Assembly (NCBI GenBank): GCA_034509735.1
Contig: JACGWO010000007.1
Span: 22,410,046 to 22,474,045 of the forward strand
DNA length: 64,000 bases
Reading direction: 5' to 3'
Source: Sesamum alatum
Lineage: Eukaryota > Streptophyta > Magnoliopsida > Lamiales > Pedaliaceae
The notes below the pieces were generated by a model that was not told the DNA's origin, did no database searches, and saw only the letters and a program-made list of their open reading frames with translations. Within the stretch, counting starts at the first letter, position 1. Each line of letters begins with the position of its first letter. Below, in pieces: positions 44,696 through 57,249 of the stretch. A program made the position numbers and the translations under genes.

Positions 44696-46300
44696 TCATG
44701 GTTATTTTATGGTTTGAGCATGAGTAGATCTTAACATGTATTAATATTGCACAAATGTTGGATTTTGGGATTCTTGAATATATGAGCATATTCTTGAATT
44801 GTTGGTTTTTGTGTTTCAGAAAATTTGATTTTTCTGTATAATTCTTGAAATTTTTCTGAATTAATTAACTTGGGGCTTTTTAATTTTGGTTGAGATTTTA
44901 TATTTCATAGAATTAATATTGCCTTGTTAATTATGTAAAAGGTTTTTCCAACAAAAATCGTTGTGCATAGGTTGCACTATTATCCAATGTTTGGTGTGAA
45001 TATTTTACATGTAATTTCTACATTTATTTTATGGTATGGATTATCATGGATGTTGGTATAGCATATTTTACGTGGGATATGTATTTGTGCTATTTGTGTT
45101 AATTGATTTGACAAAGGATGATCACAAAGCCCCTAGACCGCATGTATGGTTTATTTACATTTATTTGTTGGGTTGTGGCCTGTGTGCCTCTTTATTTTCC
45201 TCTCTGTCTCTCTTCTAGTTGCCTTGGAATAATAAGGCTTTCTCTCTCCCTCCTAATGTACTCCCCCCAAATGTTTAATTGGGGTTTCTTATTTTATGAT
45301 GTAATGAGAGTAGAATTAGTGGTGAGGTTTTATTTTTTTTACAAATAAAAGCTGCAAGAGAAGACAAGCCAAAGGTGTTGGAGGCCCATGGAGGTTGCCA
45401 TCAGATGGCCCACGGAGAGCCCAAGAAGATAAAGAGGACTTACAAGGCCCATTGCATGTAATGGGTTATTAAATCTTGTAATAGCATAGGGCCTACCCTT
45501 AGATTGACCATAGATCCACTGCGGGCTCAGTGGGTCGCATAGGTTTGGGCTTGTGATCATCCTACAGGGGCGTGCTAGGTTTTATTTTGCATGCGATGCG
45601 TATTATATGCTTATGATTATTCTATATGCTTTATGTATGGTTACATTCACGCTTAGAATATTTCTGCCATAACGCATGCCATGCAATACTTAATATATGT
45701 GATGAGGTCTCGTTCTATCAAAACTCTCACTTGGTTGAACTAAGTTCAATATAGACCCTTAATAAATGGACTAGGACTGTGGGAGTCTGTCCAAGCCTTC
45801 CATCCATGGCAAAAGTGAGGAAGATCTTTTAGGTCGATAGCGTGGTCTCACGAGTCGTGGCACGACTATCGTGCTTAAAAGAAGCTGCACTTTGTCATGA
45901 ACGATGAGTAGACTGTTGTTACCTGTCTCACGAGTCGTGGAGGTAGTAGTGAGTCTATGAATCGGTTGATTGGGTCGGGTCTAACGCCCGAATAACGTGA
46001 TTCGCTTGGAGTCCTCGGGACCACGTGAAAGGGTGAGGCAATTATCTTGGGAATCTCGTGGAACGAGAATGGTATGGAATACCTCCCACGGGTTCTTTTC
46101 CCATGCGAATCGTAAAAGCGGGGTATGGGGGAGATCGCTGTGGATCCTGAGCCCACTAAGAAAGGATTTCCCGAAAACAACGTTTGAGAGTGCCGTGTTT
46201 TCGTAGAAATAGTGGGAGAGGTTAAGGACTAAAGACCGAGACTTAACCAAAATATTACTTCACTCTGCTTATTATTTTCTGCTTTATATATATGTTGTGA
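44696..46300 (+). mobile_element. B1 leader, second part
   Basis: It continues B1's leader after A2. A second leader module begins near 44800, but its GC-rich island is absent (compare F at 62850-63030). The leader domain is 45116-45562, and the palindromes CACGAGTCGTG are at 45849-45859 and 45929-45939. No gene. The acceptor-like AG before gag is lost. Confidence 0.87.
45116..45562 (+). other. Structured leader domain, B1 copy
   Basis: Arms GGATGATCACAAAGCCC (45116-45132) and GGGCTTGTGATCATCC (45547-45562). Inside are a GCCTT/AAGGC hairpin (about 45221-45238) and GATCCACTG-cgggct-CAGTGGGTC (about 45512-45535). Confidence 0.63.
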
Positions 46301-47100
46301 ATGTCTAAGAATCCACCAAACACATTACTAAGAGGCTTATTAAAAGGGAACCAATTACACGAATTGACTGCGAAATCTTAAGATGGTCTTAGATTTCCAG
46401 AACCTTAACTCAGATACCGGAATGAGGACGTTCCTCAGCGCTTGCCGGAGGGATCAACAACTAAGGCAATGCTTGGCGTTCAAAAGTTGAAGGATGACCA
46501 CCGGCAAGTAGGATATAATGATGTTGGCTCAAACTATGCTTCGTTTGCATCATGTCTATATGGTCTTGGACCAGCATGTGGGGTAAAATGCAACGAAGGC
46601 ATGTTTGGAGCTAAGATGACGGAAGGGATGTCGGTACAGAGAACGTGGAGTGATGATGCAATCCCTAGTGGAGAAGCTCAAAAGACCTCCACGTCAGTCT
46701 TGAAAAAGAGACGTACATTGACATGATCCTTCAGTCTCTTCCTCCCTCCTACGAACCATTAATTATCAACATGAATGAGTTTAGAAAAGATCTTCATAGG
46801 TTGGTAATTATGTTGGTCTAACACGAGGCAACGATTGAAAAATCTGCGCCGTCGGTACTAGTAAGAGAGGCTTCAACCTCCATGGTGAAAGGCAAAGGTG
46901 CCAGACGCCAAAAGAGGAAGAAGGGTAAGGTGACATCAACTATTAAGCACTTCAAGTGTTGTTCCTTTACAACACAAGGTGGAGGTAAAGGAAAGAGCAA
47001 AAGGTTCAGCATTCAAGTTCATAGATTCTAAGAACGTAAGCATTCACTGTCGTAAAGAGGGCCATTGGAAAAGGGAGTATCCTGAACCTCTCTCCAATGT
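46301..47100 (+). pseudogene. gag: B1 gag
   Basis: ATGTCTAAGAATCCACCAAA starts a gag that shifts frame within 40 codons. Pieces match D and E1 gag: KMTEGMSVQ (about 46610-46640), a SLPPSYEPL-like trace (about 46735-46760), a basic KRKKGK region (about 46905-46925). The zinc knuckle at about 47029-47095 reads SIHCRKEGHWKREYPEPL: the first and last cysteines are lost. Confidence 0.82.
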
Positions 47101-47794
47101 AGGTAAAATTTGATATTGAGTATTGACATGATCACTTTTTCTCTATTTGGTATTTGATACCATCCCTATCACTAATCTGCGGGTGGTTTGCAGAAAGTGA
47201 ATGAGGACTTAAAAGCCAAGAACAGTTCTAGGATTCAACAATGGCAAGGTCCATTGATGAAAAGGACTAGAGACTTGTTAGACCCATAATCGTGATCATG
47301 TTAGGATAATATAGGAATTACGTAACCTAGCATGATCAAAAGTATGTCTCTTTGTTGGACAAAGGTTTTATTACATACATATTTGATCAAACAAAATTAT
47401 TGAATATTGATTCATGTTTGCTAGTAGTTACACGTGAATTCCTAGAACACCATCCCATAAAAAGGTTTATGGATACTCAAAATTCTAATTATGGAAATGG
47501 ATTAATCAAGACCAACTTACAGATTTGGCATCTGCAACAGCTAGGACGTTTCTTCTTATTAAAAGATAAGTAAATTGGAAAGTTCGATGAATCTAGAAAT
47601 AGATGATTCAAATCGACTAAATTTACAAGTCTTTTATGAAGAAGAAAGTCCGAAAGCTCTTTGTTGGACAAAGTAGGCTTACCAAATAGTCTATTGGAAG
47701 GGAGCCAATAAGACAACTGTAGGTTACTAATACACAAGACCATAAGAGGGTTCAAAAGTCTAAAGGTCCCATAGGAGGTTTGGGAATTAGACTT
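47101..47794 (+). pseudogene. pro-int: B1 protease/integrase remnant, truncated
   Basis: Degenerate protease (about 47130-47300), then LQIWHLQQLGR (47517-47550), matching the IWHARLGH zinc-binding start of integrase, and a following KxFVGQS-like trace (about 47655-47680). Similarity ends in the part equal to FKEYRLE, at GGGAATTAGACTT (47782-47794), where the sequence jumps into the 3' LTR. Everything from mid-integrase to the PPT was deleted with the first 250 bases of the LTR. Confidence 0.78.
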
Positions 47795-49761
47795 AAGTCA
47801 AAGGAATCTCGAGACAGGGCATCGAGAATTCATTTGAGACTTGCACTAAGCGTCTGCTGTCGTGTTTCATCGACGAGTGACGAGGATCGTCCAAGCAGTG
47901 TTAGTGGGTCGGCCTGCTGGGGAGCGGCCGACTGAGGTGACTCGCGAGAATCGTCATATGGAAGCTACTCGGGCTTGGTCGGTATGACTCGTATTCCCGA
48001 TTTTGATAGTACGGGATTAGTCCTCGGACTTGAGGATCACGGCAGTCCCCTACATACTAAGGCTGTATCTTGGATCTGGTGAAATTTGACCGATTATATC
48101 ACATGGTCATCATAAGCCTCGTCCAGTGCAGTCAGAGTATGTAAGAACGGTGAATTCCAAGATAGGATCTGTCCCCTGTCAAAGGATATGACAGCAAGAT
48201 CTCCTATGCGCTCGGAGATGGTTTAGACTCACAAAGTCTATGGCCATAGCACTTGATGTAGTGGGAAAGGATTTCCTACGTCGAATTAAACCTATCTAGA
48301 GCATTATGCATAGTTGCCTAGTCAAGGATGGGAACCGACCCCTAGACTAAAGGCCGGGAGACAGGCGACAGTAGGACCGTACCCGTACATATAGAGCGTC
48401 GGTAGGACCGCACCTGCATATAACTCGGAGCCTAAATGTTCACACCATAAATTCACCTAGTCTCTAGTGCCATGTACCGTTGCTAGATGGCCACCCATGG
48501 TAACGGACTACTTTGGTTATGAAATAACAAGAAGTAGGTCCAAGTCTAGTTGAAAGGTGAACCTAAAGAGTCACACCCGCTACACCAAATGAAAGGGAAT
48601 TAATTCCGGGAGAAGGTTTAATTTAATGGAATTAAATTATACTTCTTGGAGATTCAAGCCTCGATGAATTATTTGGAATAATCGGGCTTGAGTTCATAAA
48701 TTAGATTTATGAATTTTATAAAGCATGGGCTTTCCTTTTAATTAGATTAAAAGGGTGAATTAATTAATTAGTGGGCTTGGTATATTAAATAGGATTTAAT
48801 ATAAAGTCCATGGGACTATTTAATTTAGAATTAAATAATCCCATTCTATGGAATTAATTAATGGGCTTGGTATATTAAATAGGATTTAATGTAAAGTCCA
48901 TGGGACTATTTAATTTAGAATTAAATAAGTCCTTTCCATTAATTAATTAATGGGCTTAGTATATTAAATTAAAGTCCATGGAAATATTTAATTTAGAATT
49001 AAATAGGCCCATTCCATAAAGCCCATCAAAATGGATGGACAAGATTTGATCTAGAGAATGATGAGATGAAGGGCCATGATTAATTTGACTTAATCAAAGC
49101 CTAATTTGACTAGGATTTGACTAGGTCAAAATCCTAGTCAAAGTGTGTCTCTTTGGAAGAGTTTGAGAAGGAATAGGAAATTCCATCTTCTATAAATACT
49201 CAAAAAAACACACACTCACACCTAGTATTCTCTACAACTCTCATCTCTCAATTCCCTCTCAAGTTTCGTCCATCCCCTTTCCTTAATCTCCAAGAATACT
49301 ACTTTGTTCTTCTTGATTTATTCAAGTTAAGAACATAAGAGACATTGGTTGCGTTAATTGATAGCGTGTACCGATGTCTCTTCTCCCCAATGATTTTCTT
49401 GCTAGCACAAGGGTTCGTTGCTTTCCGGTGCAGCGAGTGAGATGATTTAGAGGGTCACTTCTTTGAGATCTTGGTGCAAAACGGGGAACAACGCATGTCG
49501 CCGAAACGAAGACAAAACTACAACCGGGTAGGTTCTTTAATTATGTTTTTCGGTTCTAATTCTATGGCCTCCATGTTGTGTTTTATTGAATATGAGATAC
49601 ACCGAACGCCCGGGAGAATCAAGGGCACACCCCTTGATTAGTTTATGTATGTTATGCATGATTTAAATTCCATTTAATTATGCTTTGTAACTTTTATTAC
49701 ACATTCTTTCGCGCTTCCGCTATACGCGCTCATCTCCCGGGACGATCCACATAATCTTTCA
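47795..49761 (+). repeat. B1 3' LTR (5'-truncated)
   Basis: Starts at AAGTCAAAGGAATCTC, equal to 32255 in the 5' LTR, and ends CACATAATCTTTCA. TATA 49191-49198. The CCATGG block is about 48455-48508, with one changed base (CCATGTACC). Confidence 0.92.
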
Positions 49762-51497
49762 CTAATCGGTACTCGCGTTGTTCCCCGATTTGCTTCAAGA
49801 TCTCGTATGTGAGACCCTCTAATTCGTGACACGCAATCCGCCCATGTATCTTGAACTTCGTGCTAGCTAACGAACAAGTATTTTAGGAGAGGACCGATCG
49901 ATCAAACATTATTAATTTAACGAGATCAATCCTCCTATGTTCAATTGTTGAAGAACAAAAGAACAAGAAATTATTTTCTTGGAAAGAGAAGAGAGAGGCG
50001 GACGAGAGAGAGGAGAGAGCACACGTGAGTTTGTGTGTGTGTGTGTGTGTTTCAAGAATCATCATCTCTCCATAAGTGAAGGGCTAGGACTATATATAGA
50101 GGAGGAATCCATTCCTCTTCAAACTCCAACTCTTTGGAAGACTATTTTGACTAGGATTTTGACCTAGTCAAAGTCCTAGTCAAAGTAGCTCTTTGATTTG
50201 GTCATACAAATCCTAGCCATCCATCTCTCCATTTAATCTCAACCATCTATTTAATTTAATAGAATATTTAAATCCTATTTAAATATTCCAAGGGCAATAA
50301 ATAAATATATTAAATATATTTATTTATTCCAAGCCCATTAAATTAATTTTTTAATAAATCTAATTTATTAGATAAATCCCTTTTATCCAATAAAAGGAAT
50401 TAATTTTTTCAAGAAAATAAAGGATCCGATTAAATCCAATTTAATCATTCCATTTCTCCAAATATTTAATTCTAAATTAAATACTTTAATGTGTACGGAT
50501 TGTGTGTGACTCTTTAGATTCACCTTCAGCTAGACTTGGTTGGATTCCTAGAATCCGCCCATTACCATGGGTGGCCATCTAGCAACGGTCCATGACACTA
50601 GAGACTTGGTGAGTATACGGGGATGAACATTTAGGCTCTACAGTACAGCTATCCTTCCGTATACGGTCTCACCACTTAGAGTCTACAGCACAGAAAATGC
50701 AGGTACCCATTTTGGACCTAAGTGTCGGTCTGTCCTTACTAAACGCCTCAAGGGAAACCTTCCCTTCTGTTCAGTGACTGTGGCCACTCATTTTAGGGAC
50801 AAGACTCAAAGCATTTGTGAGACTCAACTGTCAATACCTTTTGACAGGAGACAGATTCTTTCTTGGAAACTATTGTCACTCTGTACACCGGAGCTACACT
50901 AGATATGGCTTATGACTACTCAAGTACTTCTTGACAATCTCTCACCATATCTAAGATACAGCCTTGATGTACAGGTAAACTCAGCAGTTCCTCAAGTCAA
51001 AGGACTTGACCTGTACCGTTGGAACCGGGAACACACGTCATACCTAACCGACCCTACTCAAGGTCCTCCGTAAGACGGCACCCGCGATTCACCTCAGTCA
51101 CCTGCTCCCTAGCAGGCTAACCCACTAACACTGCTTAGACGACCTTCGTCACCTGTCGATGAAATATGACAGCAGATGCTTAGTGCAAGTCTCAAGGGGA
51201 ATCTCGGTACCCACTTTCGAGATTCCTCGACCTGGAGATTTCCGAACTGATTCGGCGGAACTGATTTCATGGATCTACCTCCAAGCGTAGTCCCAGTCCC
51301 CGAAATGCGTTTTCAGTCCGTGGGCTTTGTTTGCGTAGTGAATAGATATATAAAGCAGATAAAGTGAACACAAACAAAGTAAATGCTAAATGAATTTCAC
51401 TTCTTATTCATTAATGATTTATTGAAACCTTGAAATTGTTCAGACATAGGTTACAATTCGCCTACCAAGATTGGCTACATGGTCACCTATTTTAACA
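49762..51497 (-). repeat. C-family solo LTR C2, second part
   Basis: It continues C2 from 32004 after B1 and ends ACCTATTTTAACA at 51497. It contains the GT microsatellite (about 50032-50050), TATA (50091-50098, minus) and the CCATGG block (about 50562-50612). Total C2 length without B1 is about 2.0 kb, as for C1 and C3. Confidence 0.9.
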
Positions 51498-52165
51498 GCA
51501 AACCTGCATCCTAAAGAGTTCTTGAGAACATGGGATGGTCCCACATACGTCCAGGGACTAGTGGTAGACAAATTAGACTAGGTGTCTGATTTGTGCAGGT
51601 TTAATGCAGAATAATGCAAACATCACTTGTAATTATATTATTCCAGTGACTGTATTCCAGTCCTCCTAGGGATAACCAGAATACCTTAGTTACTTGAGAG
51701 ACATAGGTTTCTGGGCCTATCCGGTCAATTGGATTATCATCAAAAAGATAGAAGGAGAGGCGATGTTGGACATCAAGTTTGGATCAATGACTTAGAGCTA
51801 TTGGATCCGTCAAGAAAATTCATACTGGGTTTGAAATTTTGTATAACTGGAATATTTGTTTTGACGAGTTCATAAGGAGTATGACTCAATCAGTAACAGG
51901 CTTTAAGGTCAGTGGGAGGATAGTTTTGTTCCAAGTGTTTAGTGTGTAATGTTTTATTCATTTGGAATGAATTTAAGATGTTAGGAAACACTGAAACACA
52001 AGCATTGTTCACACAATTCTCCATGATAGGAATTGGATTCCTTTATACAGGGTTAAGCTGTTCAAGACTGTGTCGCATTAGACTGATGAGAAAGTTTAGA
52101 TTTTTGACATCCCTACGTCTTTGCCTTAGGCAGCATGAAAATGTTGTTCGTGCTTTGGTTCTGAT
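51498..52165 (+). pseudogene. int-rt: D integrase end and RT remnant, RT core missing
   Basis: It resumes D after C2 with KPASYK and a KVWG-like stretch (51503-51545). The linker FLG...QLD (about 51705-51735) and a GEAMLDI segment follow. At about 51835-51846 the sequence goes from the PPKG region straight to NWNICFDEFIRSM, so the same about 110 residues of RT are absent as in A1, A2 and E1. The YVDD codons are also gone, and KMLGNTETQALFTQFSM (about 51970-52025) follows. It ends at CTGAT, where A4 inserted. Confidence 0.8.
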
Positions 52166-54394
52166 TGTTGGAATAGGTGACCAGAAAGCCAATAGGTTTG
52201 GCGATTTATAACCTATCCGACAACTTGATGTGAATGTAATATTATTATGTGATGAATAAGATGAGTATTCGTCACCAATGGTACCTTCTTTGTTGCGCTC
52301 ATCTTACATTTGTTAAAATGGTGTTTAACTTATATCGCAACAAAGCCCACAGACCATGGATAACAACTCATGCAGTTGGACCACGCATTGGATGGTGGTC
52401 ATGAAACCAACTGATTAAGAGTTGGGTCTGAAATGTTCCAAGTCGAGGACCTCGAGACAGGGCATCGAGAGTCCTATTGAGACTTGCGTCAAGAGTCGTG
52501 TTCATTGGATGAGTGCCGTGTTTCATCGGCGACAGGCGTGGGACGCCTACACGATCTTGATGGGTTGGTCGACTGGGGTCGAGCCGACTGGACTGACTCG
52601 CGGGGATCATCATATGGAAGCCTTGGAGGCTTGGTCGGTATGATTGGTTTTCCCCGGTTCCGATAGTACGGGAGTAATCCTCAGACTTGAGGAATCATGG
52701 CAGTCGCGTGCACAGGACGGCTGTATCTTGGATCTGGCGAGAGGTGATCATTCTGTAAGATGATCATTATAAGCCTTGTCCAGTGCAGTCGGAATGTGTA
52801 GCGAGGACGGTGGATTCCAAGAAGAGGATCCGTCCCCTGTCAGTATATGACAGAGATATCTCCTATGCACTCGGAGACACGTACATGCTGTTTGAAGCTG
52901 TGGCCACAGTGGTTGGTCGAACAGGGAATGGTTTCCTGTGTCGACGCAATGAAGCATACGTGGTCTCGAGTATTAAGCATAGATGCCTAGTCAAGGATGG
53001 GAACCGACGCCCAATTCCATACCCTAGACTAAGGCCGGGAGACGGTAGACGGAAGGATCGTACCCGTACGGAATCGGCGCCTAAATGTTCACGCCAATTC
53101 ACCTAGTCTCTAGTGCCATGGACCGTTGCTAGACGGCCACCCATGGTAATGGGCCCTTGTGGGACACGGGCCCAAGTCTAGCTGAGAGTGAACCTAAAGG
53201 GTCACACACAAATCACCGAGGAGGTTGAGAGATCGACTTGGAGCCAATCTCGAAGGATAAAATAAGTAATTGGATTACTTAAGGGAAAGTCCATTGGATG
53301 GACGGGCCGATATTGTATCGGGCTTTCATTTAATCGGTAAATTGGATTTTCGATTAAATATGGCAAGTTGAGATGTTGAGACGTTGGATCTTTTAATTGG
53401 ATTAAAAGATCAACGGGAATAATTTAAGTGGACATTAAATTGAATTTAATATTGGGTTCGTCGTAATTGGATTACGATAAAACTCGGTCCGTTAAATTAT
53501 ACCCGAGAGGAGAAATAATTCCTAATTTGGAATAGGAAGAAGTTGGACTTCTTCCCTTAATTAAACATAGCCGACATGCTCCCTTGGAGGAAGCGAAATC
53601 AGCCATGTTGCATGCTAGGTGGTATGTTGACTTGTCTCTTTTGGAAAGAGACAAATCAACTCCAATCAAGCTCTTCCCTTTTGGTATGATTTGATCATAC
53701 CATAAATTTTGGTAGGCTTGATTGAAGAATTGATGGTGATTGATTCGAATGAATCTAGACATCCTTGGATGAACCTAGACACATTCCAATAATCACAGTA
53801 ATTATGTATATATATTAGAATATACAACACCTAGCATAAGTGATTCATTATTCATCTTTTTCTAGGAAAAAGAGAAGACAAAAATCCTCTCCTCTCTCTC
53901 AAAATTTCGTGCTCCCTCCCTCTCTTACACTTGTGTTCTTCACTTGATTTTGAATCAAGAAGAAGAACAAAGTAAGTTTAAGAGAACACTAATTCATAGT
54001 GTTCTTCTCTTAAACCGATTCCTTCCTAAACCCGTTCTTTTCTAGCAAGAAGAACGTGTGTTTCTTCCGGTGTGGTGTGGATCACCTTTGGAGAATCCAT
54101 ACGTTTGGATTTCGTGAGCATTCCGGAGAAGGAACAACGCTAGTAGCCGGGAGCATACGCTAAACAATCAAAGGTAACGGTTTATTACGCTTTGATTGAT
54201 TCCATTTATATATCTATGCCCTATGTGAATAAATATATGTTTTAATATTTACACATCCTACATCGAACGCCCGGTTGAGCACCCAAGGGTACACCCCTTG
54301 GGATTCGCGTATTTTGAATTTAATTTAAATTTACGCACTTTCCACTCTTTTCTCGCTTCCGCTCGCGCTCCCGGGCGGATCCGCTTGTCCTTCA
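52166..54394 (+). repeat. A-family solo LTR (A4)
   Basis: TGTTGGAATAGGTGACC to GCTTGTCCTTCA, 2229 bases, flanked by CTGAT (52161-52165, 54395-54399). The CCATGG block is 53099-53152, the hairpin 53978-54013, and donor-like CAAAG-GTAACG has GT at 54174-54175. A perfect solo LTR within D pol. Confidence 0.96.
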
Positions 54395-54399
54395 CTGAT

Positions 54400-55017
54400 G
54401 TTGTGTATGCTTTGTGCATAACAACGGTTAGTGGGCTTGTGCCGAGAAGGCAGTAGACAACTGTTGAGAATATCATTAATACCTGAATAATGATTAAAGA
54501 AGAGTTCTTAATGCACGTTTTGGGGAGGGTTGATTCTAGAAGGCTATAGAGATACTAGCTTCCAGAATCATGTGAATAATGTTTAGTCTCAATATGTATG
54601 TACATTTGGACTTAATGGTGAGTGTGGTGGCTTGGAAAGGTTTCAAGCAGGATACCACGACATGTCATTATGAAAGTCGAATGTATGGCGACTTTGAAAG
54701 TCATTTCTGGAAAGTGGTTTGGATTGAAAACCGCATCCGTAGGATGGATGTGGTGCCTAGCACGGCCGAGCCAGTAGTTGCCTTGGAGGCGAACAACTAG
54801 GCTTTGGCAAAAGCTTTTGGGTTCGAGATCTCATCACAGATCCACGGAAAATTCTTAGACAACCACCATTTGCAGGCAGCAATGGTAGAAAGCGGTGACA
54901 CGGTTGGACCGTGTCACTTCGGCAGAGAAATATAGTAGACCCACGAGACCGAGTTGGTATCGTAGATTGCTCATGCTCAGAAGGCTCTGAGCAACATGGG
55001 TAATTGCCTTTGTGGTC
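54400..55017 (+). pseudogene. rh: D RNase H remnant
   Basis: Collinear with A1 24350-25012, beginning in the DVVYALCIT stretch after the RT linker. The trace of YIQGLDVVPS reads RIRRMDVVPSTAEPVV (about 54735-54782), and the SSRSKHI-like stretch is about 54825-54850. Stops in all frames. Confidence 0.77.
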
Positions 55018-55028
55018 AAGTGGGAGAT
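55018..55028 (+). promoter_or_regulatory. Polypurine tract of D
   Basis: AAGTGGGAGAT abuts the 3' LTR. Confidence 0.88.
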
Positions 55029-57196
55029 TGTTAGAATAAGTGACCAGAAAGTCAATTGGATTGGTTGTTCTGGGAACTATTCGTCGATCTTTATCAAAGT
55101 AATATTATACTGGTCGAAGTATTTATCACAAGCAAAATGTGTTTGTTGTGCTTACTACTTACATTGAATGTCGTTTCAATGTCACAGCAAATGCCCACAG
55201 ACTGATTGGTTAAACCCATTTAGTTGAGTTGCGCATAGGTTGGCGGCTATGAAACCAACTCCTTGAGGGTCGGTCTGAAACGTTCTAAGTCGAGGACCTC
55301 GAGACTGGGACTCGAGTGTCCTATAGAGACTTGCACTAAGTATTGCATTCACTGGGTGAGTGCTGAGTTTCATCAGTGCCAGACGTAGGTCGTCTATGCA
55401 ATTTTAGTGGGTTAGTTGGCAAGATAGTCGACTGACTGAACTGACTCACGGGAATCGTCATATGAAAGCCTTGGAGGGTTGGTTAGTATGACTGGAATTC
55501 CCGGTTCCGATAGTACGGGATTAGTCCTCGAACTTGAGGAATCATGACAGTCGCATGCATATGAAGGTTGTATCTTGGATTTGGCGAGAGGTGACCGTGT
55601 CTTTGATATGGTCATTATAAGCCTTGTCCAGTGCAGTCGAAGTATGTATTGAGGACGGTGGATTCCAATAGAGAATCTGTCCCCTATCAGTATTTGACAG
55701 CTATGTTTCCTATGCGTTCTGAGATGATTTCGACTCATTAAGTCTATGGCCGTAGCGATTGGTCGAGTAGGGAATGGTTCCCTAGGTTGATCAATAGAGT
55801 AAACGCGTCTCGAGCTTGTAGCATAGCTGCCTAGTCCAGGATGGGAACTGATACCCAATTCCATGCCCTAGACTAAGGCCGGGAGATGGTGGACAGAAGG
55901 ACTGTACCTGTATGGAATTCGGAGCCTAAATGTTCACGCCGACATTCACCTAGTCTCTAGTGTCGTGGACCATTGCTAGACGGCCACCCATGGTAACGGG
56001 CATTACTGATTAGTGGTTAATCAGAAATAATTAATTAAATTGGATTTAATTAGTCAATTGTGTTGGACACAAGCTCAAGTCTAGCTGAGGGTGAACCTAA
56101 AGAGTCACACACAAATCACTATGGAAGTAGTGGAATTAATTCTGGAAGAAGTGAATTAATTGGATTAAATTAATTCAAGGAGAATATAAATGATTGGATC
56201 ATTTATTGGGAATATCTATTGGATGGATGACGCAAGAATTAATTAACTGGATTAATTAATTTTTAGCTTAATACCTTTAAATTAATTGGATTAATTTATT
56301 GGGTTTCGCTTTATTAATTGATTGGATCAATTAATTAGTGTTTGAGCTTATGTTTATTTAATTGAATTAAATAAACTTTTGGATTTCAATAAGGTTTAAA
56401 ATTAATTGCATTATTTAAAATCCATGAATCACTTGATTTAATTTGATTAAATCAAGACCGGTCAAAACCGGTCCTTGACTTGAAATCAAAGCTCAAAGGT
56501 TTGGTGCAAGTTTAAGAGGAGTTGAAAGTCCTCCATGTAAGCAATGATGTGGCTCCATGTAAGCAATGATGTGGCTTGCCATTATGGCTAGGTGGTCCAC
56601 ATATTGTGCTGACATGGTTGGAGGTTGAGCACAAGTTGTGCATTAGTGTGTAGGTGGTTTTGGAAACTACCTACAACTACATGTATACACTTTTCAACTC
56701 CCTAACTTGAACTCTCCTCACACAAGCCACGAAATTTCCAGCTTTTTTCTCCTTCTTTTGAGTTCTCTTTGAATTGGATTCAAGATGAGAACATGAGAAA
56801 TACGTATACACTAGTCAATAGTGTAATACGTTTTTCGTTTCTTCCTTCATCTAGCTTCTACCTAGCAGTAGATATAGATTTTCTTCCATTGCTGTGGTGT
56901 GGACAAATTAGAGGGGTTCTAATTTGAATCCTAAGGTGAACGGAAAAGGAACGAAGAGGGAATAAAAGCTTGTTGCCGTTGTACATGTGAAACGAAAAGG
57001 TATGTTTCTATTTAAATTATTGTGCCTTTTTGTTTCCTTCTCTAGCCACATGTTCAAGCATATTTTTCTGTATGTTATGATGCTTTTGAATACACTGAAC
57101 CCCCGGGAATTCAAAGGGAACACCCCTTTGAAATTGTTTTTAAATTTCTTTTATTTTACGCTTCCGCCGCGTTCCCGGGCCGTACCGATTCTTTCA
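55029..57196 (+). repeat. D 3' LTR
   Basis: TGTTAGAATAAGTGACCAG to CCGATTCTTTCA, 2168 bases. The core of its R/U5 hairpin is perfect (ACACTA-gtcaa-TAGTGT, 56808-56824), while the upstream LTR has one mismatch. Donor-like AAAAG-GTATGT has GT at 57000-57001. CCATGG block about 55945-56000, with changes (TGTCGTGGACC). Confidence 0.93.
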
Positions 57197-57249
57197 ATAA
57201 TAACATGTAAATCCTATAGCCATGAGACCGAATCGGGCTCTGATACCAC
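57197..57249 (-). promoter_or_regulatory. E1 leader start and PBS
   Basis: ATAAT duplication, then the first bases of the E1 leader and PBS TGGTATCAGAGCCCGA on the minus strand (57233-57248), one base from the LTR. Confidence 0.88.

Larger units (their letters stand above)
32005..49761 (+). mobile_element. Element B1 (copia, split by A2, pol deleted)
   Basis: B-family element inside C2. 5' LTR 32005-34233, PBS 34235-34250, leader 34251-34886 and 44696-46300, gag 46301-47100, integrase remnant to 47794, 3' LTR 47795-49761 lacking its first 250 bases. CTAAC (32000-32004) and CTAAT (49762-49766) are the target duplication with one mismatch. RT, RNase H and PPT are absent. Confidence 0.9.
13673..57196 (+). 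mobile_element. Element D (copia, split by A1, C2 and A4)
   Basis: D-family element on the plus strand inside E1's leader: LTR 13673-15857, headless leader 15944-16835 and 29258-29930, gag 29931-30750, protease-integrase 30751-31739, integrase-RT 51498-52165, RNase H 54400-55017, PPT 55018-55028, 3' LTR 55029-57196. ATAAT lies at 13668-13672 and 57197-57201. ATAAT also follows the first LTR (15858-15862), because a short copy of E1 flank intervenes there. Confidence 0.88.
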
